A stretch of DNA of 64,000 bases from Anaerolineae bacterium (GCA_023382655.1 JAHDWK010000001.1:235089-299088), one strand, 5' to 3'; positions 50,703 through 59,168 are shown, counted from the first letter of the stretch. The notes: generated from the letters alone by a model not told the origin. Program-made: numbers and translations.

Positions 50703-51437
50703 TAAGGGGGCACGGCCGTGTCCATTTCCATTTTGTAGCAATGTTAACAGTTCTGCCATGTGCTGGATGCGCGGGTACACTGACTCCCCGTACAAATCTT
50801 CCGGATCATATATCACCGGTATCATACCAGCCGCCGCCGCGCCACGGCCGTCGGCATAGAAGTTATCTCCCACATACATACACTCTTCCGCGTGCAGGCC
50901 GTTAAAACGGGATATAACGTGCCAAAAGATTTGGGGGTCTGGTTTCCAATAGCCAATTTCCCCCGCAGCCAATACCAGATCAAAATGACCGGTCAGGCCA
51001 AGCTGAGCCACTTCATCATGTAATGGATTGGGCCGGTTAGAAACCAGCCCCACAATGTACCCAGCCTGCTTCAGCGTGGCCAAAAGCGATTGACTACCAG
51101 GCGCCAGTTCAACTTGTGGTTTGTATTCCGTATCAAACCATTCTCGCACCATCACCGCCCGGGCCAGCAAATCCTGGGTGGCGTCTACCTTTTCCAGGAG
51201 TTGCCGGGAATAGTTGATCCAAAAATCATCAATATCATATTGTTCCATGTCTTGCTTCACCAGCGTTTCATGGCCCCAATATTGATGCGCCCAAACCTTC
51301 ACCCGCCGTTCGGCTGCCGGTGGGATTTCAATATCTAACGAACGCGCAAAATGAATAAACGCGGCCGTTGGCCCCGGTGATGGAATGCGGATCGTTCCAT
51401 CCAGATCAAAAAAAACAGCTTTGATATGATGTGTCAT
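50682..51437 (-). CDS. HAD-superfamily hydrolase
   Basis: A 251-residue haloacid-dehalogenase-fold phosphatase. Motif I 'AVFFDLDGTIRIP' (nucleophile Asp near residue 11), motif II 'VGLVSNRPNPL' (Ser), motif III Lys in 'GYWKPDPQIF' and motif IV 'CMYVGDNFYADGRGAAAAGM'. A helical cap lies between motifs I and II (subclass I). The C-terminal 14 residues ('NGHGRAPLPVIGNP') are read from an ACGGCCGT octamer plus a heptad array, so the natural end was probably shorter. Substrate unknown; phosphoglycolate-like or nucleotide phosphatase are possible. Confidence 0.88.
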   Translation of the reverse strand: MTHHIKAVFFDLDGTIRIPSPGPTAAFIHFARSLDIEIPPAAERRVKVWAHQYWGHETLVKQDMEQYDIDDFWINYSRQLLEKVDATQDLLARAVMVREWFDTEYKPQVELAPGSQSLLATLKQAGYIVGLVSNRPNPLHDEVAQLGLTGHFDLVLAAGEIGYWKPDPQIFWHVISRFNGLHAEECMYVGDNFYADGRGAAAAGMIPVIYDPEDLYGESVYPRIQHMAELLTLLQNGNGHGRAPLPVIGNP

Positions 51438-51610
51438 AGATACTCCTTATGACCCTGCCAATTAAGAACGCCTTATTTGAGAAATCTACTCTGAGTACAG
51501 CTAAAACTGAAGCCGAACAGGCCAGATTTTACCTCAATATGACGGTGCAGTAACAATTTGTCAATGTGCGTGTAGGCATATGACTTTTGACCCAATTGGG
51601 CGCTGCGCCT

Positions 51611-51639
51611 TTGCCCACCCCTGGTAAAATGGTTACAAT
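51611..51639 (+). promoter_or_regulatory. Candidate promoter of the glycan gene run
   Basis: TTGCCC (51611-51616), 17-bp spacer, TACAAT (51634-51639), 30 bp before the GT2 start with GAGGAGA as ribosome-binding site in between. Confidence 0.5.
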
Positions 51640-51668
51640 CGCCCGGTTTACGAGGAGAAATAGCGCAT

Positions 51669-52427
51669 ATGGGTACTATAGATACATATGTGATCGTTCC
51701 TACTTACAACGAGGTGGACAACATTGATGATTTGCTTGCGCAAATCCTCGGCCTGCCTGTGCCCGTAGGAGTTATTGTGGTAGATGATAATTCACCGGAT
51801 GGCACGGGGAAATTAGTTGATGATTGGGTCGCGCAATATCCAGAGGCAGTGCAAGTGGTGCATCGCCCCGGCAAGATGGGGTTGGGCACGGCCTACATTG
51901 CCGGCTTCCGCCATGCTTTTACGCTGAATGCGCGTAATGTGATGACAATGGACGCTGACTTCTCCCACAATCCACGTTATATCCCGGCGATGATTGAAAT
52001 GAGCCAATATAAACATGTGGTGATTGGCTCGCGTTATGTGGCCGGTGGTGGGCAGAAAAACTGCACCTGGAAGCGGGTGATGCTGAGCCGGGGAGCGAAT
52101 TTTGTGGCGCGTTTTTTGTTGGGACTAAAGGCGAAGGATGCGACGGCCGGTTTTCGGCTGTACCGGCGCGAGGTGTTGGAATCTATTCCACTGGATCGGA
52201 TTTTTTCCAGCGGTTATTCATTTTTAGTGGAGATGCTGTTTTTATGCCAGCGGCGGGGCTGGCAGGTGGGGGAAGTGCCTATTATCTTTGAAGATCGGCG
52301 CAAGGGAAAAACGAAGATTTCCCGGAACGAGGTCTTTAAGGCGCAGTATACGGTGTTTCGCCTGTTTGTGCGGCGACTGCGCCGACGCGAGCCGCGCCGG
52401 CCGGAGGTGCCTGTCACGTTATCATGA
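51669..52427 (+). CDS. Polyprenol monophosphomannose synthase-like glycosyltransferase (GT2)
   Basis: A 252-residue cytoplasmic GT2 enzyme of the Dpm1 type, which transfers mannose (or glucose) from a nucleotide sugar to a polyprenyl phosphate. N-terminal 'YVIVPTYNEVDNIDDLLAQI', 'VIVVDDNSPDGTGKLVDDW', the metal-binding 'MTMDADFSHNPRYIP' (DAD) and 'IGSRYVAGGGQKNCTWKRVMLS', plus 'LKAKDATAGFRLYRREVLE', are diagnostic. No membrane helix follows, so it is the soluble DPM form. It starts a four-gene run with 4-bp overlaps. The product would feed the GT-C proteins encoded downstream. Confidence 0.92.
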   Translation: MGTIDTYVIVPTYNEVDNIDDLLAQILGLPVPVGVIVVDDNSPDGTGKLVDDWVAQYPEAVQVVHRPGKMGLGTAYIAGFRHAFTLNARNVMTMDADFSHNPRYIPAMIEMSQYKHVVIGSRYVAGGGQKNCTWKRVMLSRGANFVARFLLGLKAKDATAGFRLYRREVLESIPLDRIFSSGYSFLVEMLFLCQRRGWQVGEVPIIFEDRRKGKTKISRNEVFKAQYTVFRLFVRRLRRREPRRPEVPVTLS

Positions 52428-53407
52428 TGGACGTTACGTGTAATTTGTGTGGTCGTGATGATTATAAAGTGCGTTATCCGGCAACCGGGAATTATGCCAC
52501 CGCCGGGCAGAATCATCATACGCTGGCAGCTGATGCGTTTTCCTGTACTCATGCGGGTTATGGCAGTCATGCGCGTATTGTGCAGTGCAAGCATTGTGGG
52601 CATATGTATGCCAATCCTTGTTGGACGGGTGAGGAGTTGTTGGCGGCGTATACGGCCGTTGAAGACAACACCTATGTGGAAGAACGGCTGGGGCGGGAGC
52701 TGACCTTTCGTAAACATTTACAGGCGATGGAGAAGTTTACCGGGCCGGCCAACGGCGGATCCGAAGCGGCTTCGGGCGAACCCGAAGCGGTTTCGGGCCG
52801 TACCCTGCTGGATGTAGGCGCGTACATTGGCGTATTTGTGCAGGTGGCGCTAGCGAATGGTTGGCAGGCCTGTGGCGTGGAACCATCAGCCTGGGGGGCC
52901 AACGTAGCCCAGGCAAATGGGCTGCCGGTGCTGCATGGCACACTCGATCATGCTGAATTGCAACCCCATTCCTTTGATGTCATCACCATGTGGGATGTCA
53001 TTGAACATCTGGCCGACCCCGCCGGGGAACTGGCGAAAGCGTACCGGTTGCTGCGTCCCGGCGGTTGGATTGTGGTACATACGATGGACATTAGCAGCGC
53101 TATCGCCCGCCTGATGGGGCCGCGCTGGCCCTGGTTGATGGACATGCATGTGCAATACTTCAGCCAGCGTACTCTGGCCGAAATGCTGCGTCAGAACGGT
53201 TTTAAGGTGGTATGGTCGGGCGCGCAAGGACGTTATTTACGGCTGAATTATGTGGCTTCGCGCCTGGGCGGGCTGAACCGGCATATCGGTGCGTTGGCGA
53301 CGAAGATGGTGCATGGTTTACATCTGGGTGGCACGGCCGTGCCCATGAATTTTGGCGATCTGTTTACAGTGTATGCGCGACGGCCAGATGAAGGTCAAAA
53401 TTCATGA
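52424..53407 (+). CDS. Class I SAM-dependent methyltransferase with zinc-ribbon
   Basis: A 327-residue methyltransferase. The N-terminus carries a zinc-ribbon-like pair 'CNLCGRDDYKVRYPATGNYAT' and 'CKHCGHMYANP'. The Rossmann SAM motif is 'TLLDVGAYIGVFVQVALANGW' (about residues 127-147), then 'DVITMWDVIEHLADPAGELA' and 'RLLRPGGWIVVHTMD'. This layout fits sugar C- or O-methyltransferases acting on nucleotide-linked or lipid-linked glycans. Its start overlaps the GT2 stop as ATGA. Inside the gene, two copies of an imperfect palindrome with arms CCGAAGC/GCTTCGG (52760-52797) encode 'SEAASGEPEAVSG', which breaks the region just before the SAM motif. Confidence 0.88.
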   Translation: MMDVTCNLCGRDDYKVRYPATGNYATAGQNHHTLAADAFSCTHAGYGSHARIVQCKHCGHMYANPCWTGEELLAAYTAVEDNTYVEERLGRELTFRKHLQAMEKFTGPANGGSEAASGEPEAVSGRTLLDVGAYIGVFVQVALANGWQACGVEPSAWGANVAQANGLPVLHGTLDHAELQPHSFDVITMWDVIEHLADPAGELAKAYRLLRPGGWIVVHTMDISSAIARLMGPRWPWLMDMHVQYFSQRTLAEMLRQNGFKVVWSGAQGRYLRLNYVASRLGGLNRHIGALATKMVHGLHLGGTAVPMNFGDLFTVYARRPDEGQNS

Positions 53408-54156
53408 TCAAGGGTAAAAAAGTGGTCGTGGTCATGCCGGCGTATAATGCCGAACAAACCCTGCGCCGCACGTATGATGAAATTCCCCACCATATTGTGG
53501 ATGACCTGGTGCTGGTGGATGACGCCAGCCGCGACCATACCGCCCAGGTATCCCGCGAATTGGGCATCCGGACCATTGTCCATGAGCAAAACACCGGATA
53601 CGGTGGCAACCAGAAAACCTGTTATCGCACCGCTTTAGAATTAGGGGCGGATATTGTGATCATGCTGCACCCCGATTACCAATACACTCCCAAACTCATC
53701 ACCGCCATGGCCTCCTTGATGGCGGAAGGGTTGTTTGACTGTGTGTTAGGCTCGCGCATTTTGGGGGTGGGGGCGCGCAAAGGTGGGATGCCGCTCTACA
53801 AATACATCTCCAACCGGGTGCTGACGCTGTTGCAAAATCTGATTATTGGCTACAAATTATCCGAGTATCATACCGGGTATCGGGGCTTCACGCGGGAAAT
53901 TTTGGAAAAATTACCGCTGGCGGATAATTCCGATAACTTTGTGTTTGATAACCAGATGCTGGCCCAAATCATTTATGCCGGGTATCGCATTGGTGAAATC
54001 ACCTGTCCCACGCTCTACATGGATGATTCGTCTTCCATCAACTTCAAAAATTCTACCGTTTATGGGTTTGGCGTTCTCAAGGTTTCGTTGTTATTTCGGC
54101 TAACAAGGTGGGGGATTATTCGCTCACCACTGTTCTTCCGTTTGCAACCGGTATGA
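53404..54156 (+). CDS. GT2 glycosyltransferase (dolichyl-phosphate sugar transferase-like)
   Basis: A 250-residue GT2 enzyme. 'VVVVMPAYNAEQTLRRTYDEIP', 'LVLVDDASRDHTAQVSREL' and 'EQNTGYGGNQKTCYRTALELGADIVIMLHPDYQYTP' are the usual nucleotide-sugar binding blocks; the acidic pair near 'HPDYQ' replaces DxD. 'VLGSRIL' and 'SEYHTGYRGFTREILEKLP' complete the family. No C-terminal membrane helix. It overlaps both neighbours by 4 bp (ATGA), so the run is translated as one operon. It differs enough from the first GT2 that a different sugar or acceptor is likely. Confidence 0.92.
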   Translation: MIKGKKVVVVMPAYNAEQTLRRTYDEIPHHIVDDLVLVDDASRDHTAQVSRELGIRTIVHEQNTGYGGNQKTCYRTALELGADIVIMLHPDYQYTPKLITAMASLMAEGLFDCVLGSRILGVGARKGGMPLYKYISNRVLTLLQNLIIGYKLSEYHTGYRGFTREILEKLPLADNSDNFVFDNQMLAQIIYAGYRIGEITCPTLYMDDSSSINFKNSTVYGFGVLKVSLLFRLTRWGIIRSPLFFRLQPV

Positions 54157-55613
54157 GCATCCGCAGATTATTTGAAGGACTGTTTTTTGTCGCGCTCTTT
54201 GTGATGGGGGTGCGGGCGACGCTGGACGCGGATATGTGGTGGCATTTGCGCACGGGGGAGTATATTTTGCAGCACGGAATTCCCCGGCTGGACGTGTTTT
54301 CATTCACAGTGACAGACCATGCCTGGGTAACGCATGAATGGTTATCGCAGGTGGTGATGTGGTTGGTATACCAGGTGGGCGGCTTTGCCGGGCTGATTGT
54401 GGGCACGGCGCTGCTGGTGGCGCTGACGTTTGGATTGGTGTATGGGAGCTGTGCCGGACGGCCGTATCTCGCTGCCTTCATCGTGTTATTAGCCGCCATT
54501 ACCTCGGCCATTGTCTGGGGGGCACGGCCGCAGATGTTTAATTTGCTGCTGACGGCCGTCTTCGTCTTCCTGGTTGAGCGGGTCAAAGATAACAAGTTGC
54601 CGCTGTGGACATGGTGGCTGCTGCCGGTGGTTATGCTCTTCTGGGCCAATTTTCACAGCGGCTATTTGCTGGGGGTGGTGCTATTAGGCACCTATGTTGT
54701 CGGTGAAGCGGCGCAGCAATGGCGGCAAAAGGTAGATGAGCGCACCCTGCCCTGGCCGGCCATTCGCCGGTTGTTGGTGATTACCGTGTTTTGTTTTCTC
54801 ATCGCCGCGCTCAACCCCAGCGGTCCGGAATTGTGGATATACCCCTTTTTCACCCTGGGCAGTTCGGCCATGCAGGCGTACATTCAAGAGTGGTACTCGC
54901 CCGATTTTCATCTGAGCCTTTTCTGGCCGTTTGCGGGAATGTTGGCATTAGGGGTATTGGCCTTTGTTTTTAGCCAACGACGGGTGACATTTACCGATTT
55001 GTTACTGTTTCTGGGCACGGGGGCGGCGGGGCTGCTTTCGGCGCGGCATATTCCCTTGTTTGCCATTGTGGCTGCGCCCATCATTGCCCGGCATGGTTTG
55101 AGCGCATTGGCGAGTACGGCCGTGCACCCCATCCTCAGCGGCGAAGTGCAAGAACCCAAACCAACCCGGCTGATGGCGACTTTGAATGTGATCGTGCTGG
55201 TGGTAGCCATTGTGGGCGCGTTGGGCTGGACGGCCAACCAGGTGGCGGAAAATGAAACGGCCGTGGCCGAACAATATCCGGCGGCGGCGGTGGATTTTCT
55301 GGAAGTCAACGGACTGGCAGAGGAGCGTGGTTATAACAGCTACAACTGGGGCGGTTATCTGATCTGGCGCGGGCTGCCGGTGTTTGTAGACGGCCGTGCC
55401 GATGTCTACGGCGACGACTTCCTTTTTTATTACCGCCAGGCGTTTGACGCCGGCCCCCGGTGGCAAGAGCCGCTGGATGATTTTGCCGTGACCTATGTGC
55501 TGATGGAACGAGATTCACCGCTGCTGACCGTGCTGGCGGCCAGCGGTGACTGGCAGGCGGTATATCAGGATGACCTGGCGCAGATTTTTGTGCGAATGGA
55601 TGTAATTGAGTAA
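54153..55613 (+). CDS. GT-C-type multi-spanning membrane protein, copy 1
   Basis: A 486-residue membrane protein starting at ATG 54153, an ATGA overlap with the GT2 stop. The frame extends upstream to 54108 but that part lies inside the GT2 gene. The first loop 'LDADMWWHLRTGEYILQHGIPRLDVFSFT' is the conserved periplasmic block of a GT-C-like family in Chloroflexota and others. About nine to ten helices follow, then a C-terminal soluble domain of about 110 residues ('VDFLEVNGLAEERGYNSYNWGGYLIWRGLPVFVDGRADVYG'). It probably uses a polyprenyl-linked sugar made by the GT2 enzymes upstream. Acceptor unknown. Confidence 0.8.
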   Translation: MSIRRLFEGLFFVALFVMGVRATLDADMWWHLRTGEYILQHGIPRLDVFSFTVTDHAWVTHEWLSQVVMWLVYQVGGFAGLIVGTALLVALTFGLVYGSCAGRPYLAAFIVLLAAITSAIVWGARPQMFNLLLTAVFVFLVERVKDNKLPLWTWWLLPVVMLFWANFHSGYLLGVVLLGTYVVGEAAQQWRQKVDERTLPWPAIRRLLVITVFCFLIAALNPSGPELWIYPFFTLGSSAMQAYIQEWYSPDFHLSLFWPFAGMLALGVLAFVFSQRRVTFTDLLLFLGTGAAGLLSARHIPLFAIVAAPIIARHGLSALASTAVHPILSGEVQEPKPTRLMATLNVIVLVVAIVGALGWTANQVAENETAVAEQYPAAAVDFLEVNGLAEERGYNSYNWGGYLIWRGLPVFVDGRADVYGDDFLFYYRQAFDAGPRWQEPLDDFAVTYVLMERDSPLLTVLAASGDWQAVYQDDLAQIFVRMDVIE

Positions 55614-55652
55614 TTGGGTAACTGGGTAATTACTCAATTACCCAATTACTCC
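55604..55652. repeat. Short tandem array, unit GTAATTGG / CCAATTAC
   Basis: Three GTAATTGA/GTAATTGG/GTAACTGG units followed by CAATTACC and CAATTACTCC in inverse sense, filling the gap between two GT-C genes. Same word as 781-820 and 31578-31636. Confidence 0.82.
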
Positions 55653-55659
55653 TCTGCCT

Positions 55660-57237
55660 ATGACAACAACCCAACCCCCCAATTCCACCTGGATCAAGCG
55701 TGATTGGCTGTGGATTGCCCTGATTGGTCTGTTGATGCAGGGATTCTGGGCGCTGCAAATGGAGCATCCCTCGTACATGGATGCCTATTATTACACCACT
55801 AATGGGCAGCGTTTGGCCGGTGGTTATGGCTTCACGGAAGAGGTGATCTGGCAATATCTGGATGACCCGACGGGGCTGCCCACGCCCAGCCATTCTTATT
55901 GGATGCCGCTGCCTTCGCTGCTGGCGGCGGCAGGCTATTCAGTGGCCGACAATTTTCGGGCAGCGCAGGTTCCGTTTTGGCTACTGGCGGGGCTGCTGCC
56001 GTTGCTGACGTATGTGATCAGCGTGCAATTTACACAGGCGCGGTGGCAGGTGTGGGTGGCCTGTTTGCTTACGGCGTTTGGCGGGTATTACAGCCGCTTT
56101 TTCAACCAGCCGACGACGTTTACCCCCTTTGCCTGGGCGGGTAGTGCCTGTCTGCTTTTTCTGGCCTGGGGGCATGTGCGCCAGCAAGGGCGCTGGTGGC
56201 TGCTGGCGGGCCTCATGGCCGGGGCCGCCCACCTGACCCGCGCCGATGGCGTCTTGTTTTTACTCGTCGGCGGTCTGATGTGGCTCTTCTCTTTGCGTGA
56301 CTGGTACCGTAACCGCCCCATTGCCCAATTCCCAATTACCCAATTACTTCTTCTTATCGCCGGTTATCTGCTGGTGATGGGCTGGTGGTTTGCCCACAAT
56401 ATGCAGGTATTTGGACGGCCGTTGCCCACTGCCGGCACACAAACCATCTTCCTGACACAATACAACGATATTTTTGCCTACGGCCGTCACTTTGACCTGC
56501 AACATTTATTGGCAGCCGGTTGGCCCGCCATATTTCAGTCACGGTTACAGGGGCTTAATCTGGCCGGACAAACGTTTATTGCTGTGAGTACCCTGCTGTT
56601 CCTCTTTCCTTTTATATTTTGGGCCTGGATCAAGTGGGGGCGGCAGGCAGATAAGTGGCCGCTGCTGCGCCCATTCACGTGGTATACGCTGGGGCTGTTT
56701 GCGGCTATGAGCCTGGTTTTCACCTGGCCGGGGCAGCGTGGGGGGCTGCTCCATTCGTCAGCAGCCATCTGGCCCTGGATGACGGTGCTGGCAGCGGGGG
56801 GCATTGACATCGCTGTAGATTTTGCCGCCGCCCGGCTGCCTCACTGGCAACCACAGCGGGCCAAAAAGATATTTTCGGGCATGTTTCTGGGGCTGGCGCT
56901 GATTATTAGCGTGGGCACATTGCGCACGACGGAGGATATTGACCCGGACATCGTGCGCCAGATTGGGGCGGTGCTGCCGGAGACGGCCGTGATCATCAGC
57001 GGTAATGCGCCCGGATTTTATTATCACACGGGACGGCCGTCGTTGAGCGTGCCCAATGAACCGGCCGACGTGTTGCTTGAACTGGCGGCCCGCTATGGTG
57101 GCAATTATTTGGTGCTGGACGATATGCACCCGCCACCGCTGAAACCGGTCTACGACGAAGAAGAAATTCCCGGTATTACACTGGTGGAACGGTTCGGCAC
57201 CTACAAACTATTCGCCCTGGAGCCAGCAGCACAGTGA
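55660..57237 (+). CDS. GT39-like multi-spanning membrane protein, copy 2
   Basis: A 525-residue GT-C protein. The first extracytoplasmic loop 'QMEHPSYMDAYYYTTNGQRLAGGYGF' with acidic residue and the later 'SHSYWMPLPSLLAAAGY' are typical of GT39/ArnT-like transferases. About eleven helices. At 56320-56350 the coding DNA contains the CCAATTAC array, read as 'IAQFPITQLLLLIAGYL', which merges into a hydrophobic segment. The C-terminal 90 residues are soluble ('GAVLPETAVIISGNAPGFYYHTGRPSLS'). It is probably a lipid-linked sugar transferase for surface glycoproteins. A 304-bp gap follows. Confidence 0.8.
   Translation: MTTTQPPNSTWIKRDWLWIALIGLLMQGFWALQMEHPSYMDAYYYTTNGQRLAGGYGFTEEVIWQYLDDPTGLPTPSHSYWMPLPSLLAAAGYSVADNFRAAQVPFWLLAGLLPLLTYVISVQFTQARWQVWVACLLTAFGGYYSRFFNQPTTFTPFAWAGSACLLFLAWGHVRQQGRWWLLAGLMAGAAHLTRADGVLFLLVGGLMWLFSLRDWYRNRPIAQFPITQLLLLIAGYLLVMGWWFAHNMQVFGRPLPTAGTQTIFLTQYNDIFAYGRHFDLQHLLAAGWPAIFQSRLQGLNLAGQTFIAVSTLLFLFPFIFWAWIKWGRQADKWPLLRPFTWYTLGLFAAMSLVFTWPGQRGGLLHSSAAIWPWMTVLAAGGIDIAVDFAAARLPHWQPQRAKKIFSGMFLGLALIISVGTLRTTEDIDPDIVRQIGAVLPETAVIISGNAPGFYYHTGRPSLSVPNEPADVLLELAARYGGNYLVLDDMHPPPLKPVYDEEEIPGITLVERFGTYKLFALEPAAQ
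56320..56350. repeat. CCAATTAC-type array inside a coding region
   Basis: Degenerate 8-bp units (CCCAATTC, CCAATTAC, CCAATTAC) of the same word as the intergenic arrays, here in frame in the GT39-like gene and translated as 'AQFPITQLL'. Confidence 0.8.
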
Positions 57238-57541
57238 AATCCACAAAAGCAATCACCCAATGGCATTCGTCGTCTGATGTAAGAAGTCTGCTAATGAAAG
57301 TGAAAAAAATAAATCGGCAATCCGCGAATTGTCATTCCGAGGTCTTCCGAGGAATCCTATTCGTCTGGAATAATCGAGGTGTAGGGATTCCTCGCTCCGC
57401 AGACTTCGCTCGGAATGACACGGCTCTATTACTGAAACCAATTTTTAATCTTCATAAGCAGACTGGGGAGAAACGCCAACAGTGCGCTTCAGCGTACTTG
57501 CTGTATCAGCCTGGGAATTCATTCCCAGGGGGAGGAATGGC
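57238..57541. other. 304-bp gap with an inverted repeat element
   Basis: AT-rich start, then the inverted repeat 57330-57420, then about 120 bp up to the ribosome-binding site GGGGGAGGAA of the next gene. No gene; the open frames here are read from the repeat. Confidence 0.6.
57330..57420. repeat. 91-bp inverted repeat of the GTCATTCCGAG type
   Basis: Outer arms TGTCATTCCGA (57330-57340) / TCGGAATGACA (57410-57420) and inner arms CGAGGAATCCTA / TAGGGATTCCTCG. This word (GTCATTCCGAGCGAAG...GAGGAATC) is a widely scattered intergenic repeat in environmental bacterial genomes. Its translation ('CHSERSLRSEES') is a known source of spurious ORFs. Probably a MITE- or REP-like element. Confidence 0.75.
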
Positions 57542-59146
57542 GTGAAGCGGCGTTGGGTGATTGTTGGCGGGGCGTGTCTGGTGGGGGTGGGGCTGTTTCT
57601 AGGTGTGTCCGCGCTGGTGGGCGGGCGGTTGGGCTTTCCACTAGATGATGCCTGGATTCACCAGACGTATGCGCGGAATCTGGCGCGGTACGGCCGTTTT
57701 GAGTATGTGCCCGGTGTTTCCAGCGCCGGTTCCACCTCCCCCTTGTGGACATTGTTATTGGCGGTCGGTTATTTGTTGGGCGTTCCCTATCTGGTCTGGA
57801 CATATCTATTGGGAGGACTGTCATTGCTCTGGCTGGTCTGGGCGGCAATGGGCGTATGGCGGCAGCTTTGGCCCGCCTTAGCAGCAAAGGATTGGCTGGC
57901 AGGGGTAACGCTGGCCCTGATGTGGCCGCTATTGTGGGCGGCCGCCAGCGGTATGGAAACGCTGCTCTTTGCGGCTTTGGGGATGCAGATTATGGCATTG
58001 TATTTGCCGCACGTAACCGGCGCTCAATCTCCCCCATCGCCAAACCTTCGGCAGCATTCAGGATCAGTCTCCAAACCTTCGGCAGCACGCAGGACCAGCC
58101 TCCCATCTCTCATCCTTCTCGGCTTTCTCTCCGGTTTACTCATCCTCACCCGCCCAGAAGGGGTGGCACTGGTGGCTCTGGTGCTGTCAGGGCTGGCGCT
58201 GCCAGGAGATTGGCAGGCGCGGAGCCAGCGGGTACTGGTGGTGGGTGGTACGGCCGTGCTGCTCTTGCTACCCTACTTCCTTTTTAATTACTGGGCCAAT
58301 GGCTCGCTCTGGCCGAACACGATGGCCGCTAAACAGACGGAATATGCTATTTTGCTGGAGCAGTTCATCGGCTGGCGACTGGCGCAGTTGCTCTGGCTGA
58401 GCCTGGGCGGCCCGGCGGATGGCTGGCAGGGGATGAGCAGTGCCCATTTGTTGCTGCTACCCGGTTTGCTTTTTGCCGGGTGGCAGGCGGTGAAAACGGA
58501 TTGGGCGAACCGGCAGTTGGCACGCACGCTGCCACTGTTGTGGGCGGGTGGGCATGTGTTGTTGTATGCCTGGAAACTGCCGGTGACGTACCAGCACGGC
58601 CGTTACCTGCTGGGCGTCATGCCGGTCTGGATTTTGTATGGGTTAGCCGGTTGGTTGCTGTTGCTTTTTGCGCGCCAGGGTGGCCGCGCGGGGCGCGGTT
58701 TGTGGCTGGCGCAAAAGGTGGCGCAGTTCACCTTTGCCTTTGTGCTGCTCTTTTTCTTGCTGCAAGGGGCAGTGGCCTATGCCACCGACGTAGCTATCAT
58801 TGAAGGGGAGATGGCAGCGATGGGACAATGGTTGGCGGAAAACACGCCACCGGACGCGGTGATTGCCACGCATGATATTGGGGCGATTGGGTATTTTGCG
58901 GAACGGCCGTTGCTTGATCTGGCCGGTCTGATTACGCCGGAGATTATTCCCCTGCTGGCCGATGAAACGGCCGTGTCCCAATATGTGCTGGACAGTGAAG
59001 CAGATTATCTGGTGACGGCGCCAGGGTGGTTGTATACGGCCGTGGCCGAATCAGAACGCGCCACGCTGCTTTTTGCCACAGAATTCCCACTCACGCGGCA
59101 ACAAGGTATCAATAATATGGCCGTATACCAGTTGCAAGCCCCATAG
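57542..59146 (+). CDS. GT-C-type multi-spanning membrane protein, copy 3
   Basis: A 534-residue GT-C protein from GTG 57542, after GGGGGAGGAA; the longer frame from 57482 lacks a ribosome-binding site. First loop: 'LGFPLDDAWIHQTYARNLARYGRFEYVPG' then 'SAGSTSPLWTLLLA', the conserved 'DDAWI...GSTSPLW' of a bacterial GT-C family. About ten helices. A 31-bp direct repeat at 58040-58101, read in two frames as 'NLRQHSGSVS' and 'KPSAARRTS', sits in a loop near residue 175. A soluble C-terminus follows ('DAVIATHDIGAIGYFAERPLLDLAGL'). Probable surface-glycan transferase. Six octamers. Confidence 0.8.
   Translation: MKRRWVIVGGACLVGVGLFLGVSALVGGRLGFPLDDAWIHQTYARNLARYGRFEYVPGVSSAGSTSPLWTLLLAVGYLLGVPYLVWTYLLGGLSLLWLVWAAMGVWRQLWPALAAKDWLAGVTLALMWPLLWAAASGMETLLFAALGMQIMALYLPHVTGAQSPPSPNLRQHSGSVSKPSAARRTSLPSLILLGFLSGLLILTRPEGVALVALVLSGLALPGDWQARSQRVLVVGGTAVLLLLPYFLFNYWANGSLWPNTMAAKQTEYAILLEQFIGWRLAQLLWLSLGGPADGWQGMSSAHLLLLPGLLFAGWQAVKTDWANRQLARTLPLLWAGGHVLLYAWKLPVTYQHGRYLLGVMPVWILYGLAGWLLLLFARQGGRAGRGLWLAQKVAQFTFAFVLLFFLLQGAVAYATDVAIIEGEMAAMGQWLAENTPPDAVIATHDIGAIGYFAERPLLDLAGLITPEIIPLLADETAVSQYVLDSEADYLVTAPGWLYTAVAESERATLLFATEFPLTRQQGINNMAVYQLQAP
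58040..58101. repeat. 31-bp direct repeat within a coding region
   Basis: Two near-identical copies beginning CCAAACCTTCGGCAGCA (58040 and 58071). Because 31 is not a multiple of three, the copies are translated in different frames, adding a loop of low-complexity residues to a GT-C protein. Confidence 0.75.
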
Positions 59147-59168
59147 TACCTACCCTGGTACTATATTG

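Noticed and set aside
57253-57441. 62-codon minus-strand frame in the gap
   Set aside because: It reads through the GTCATTCCGAG repeat and gives the typical spurious 'CHSERSLRSEES' peptide.
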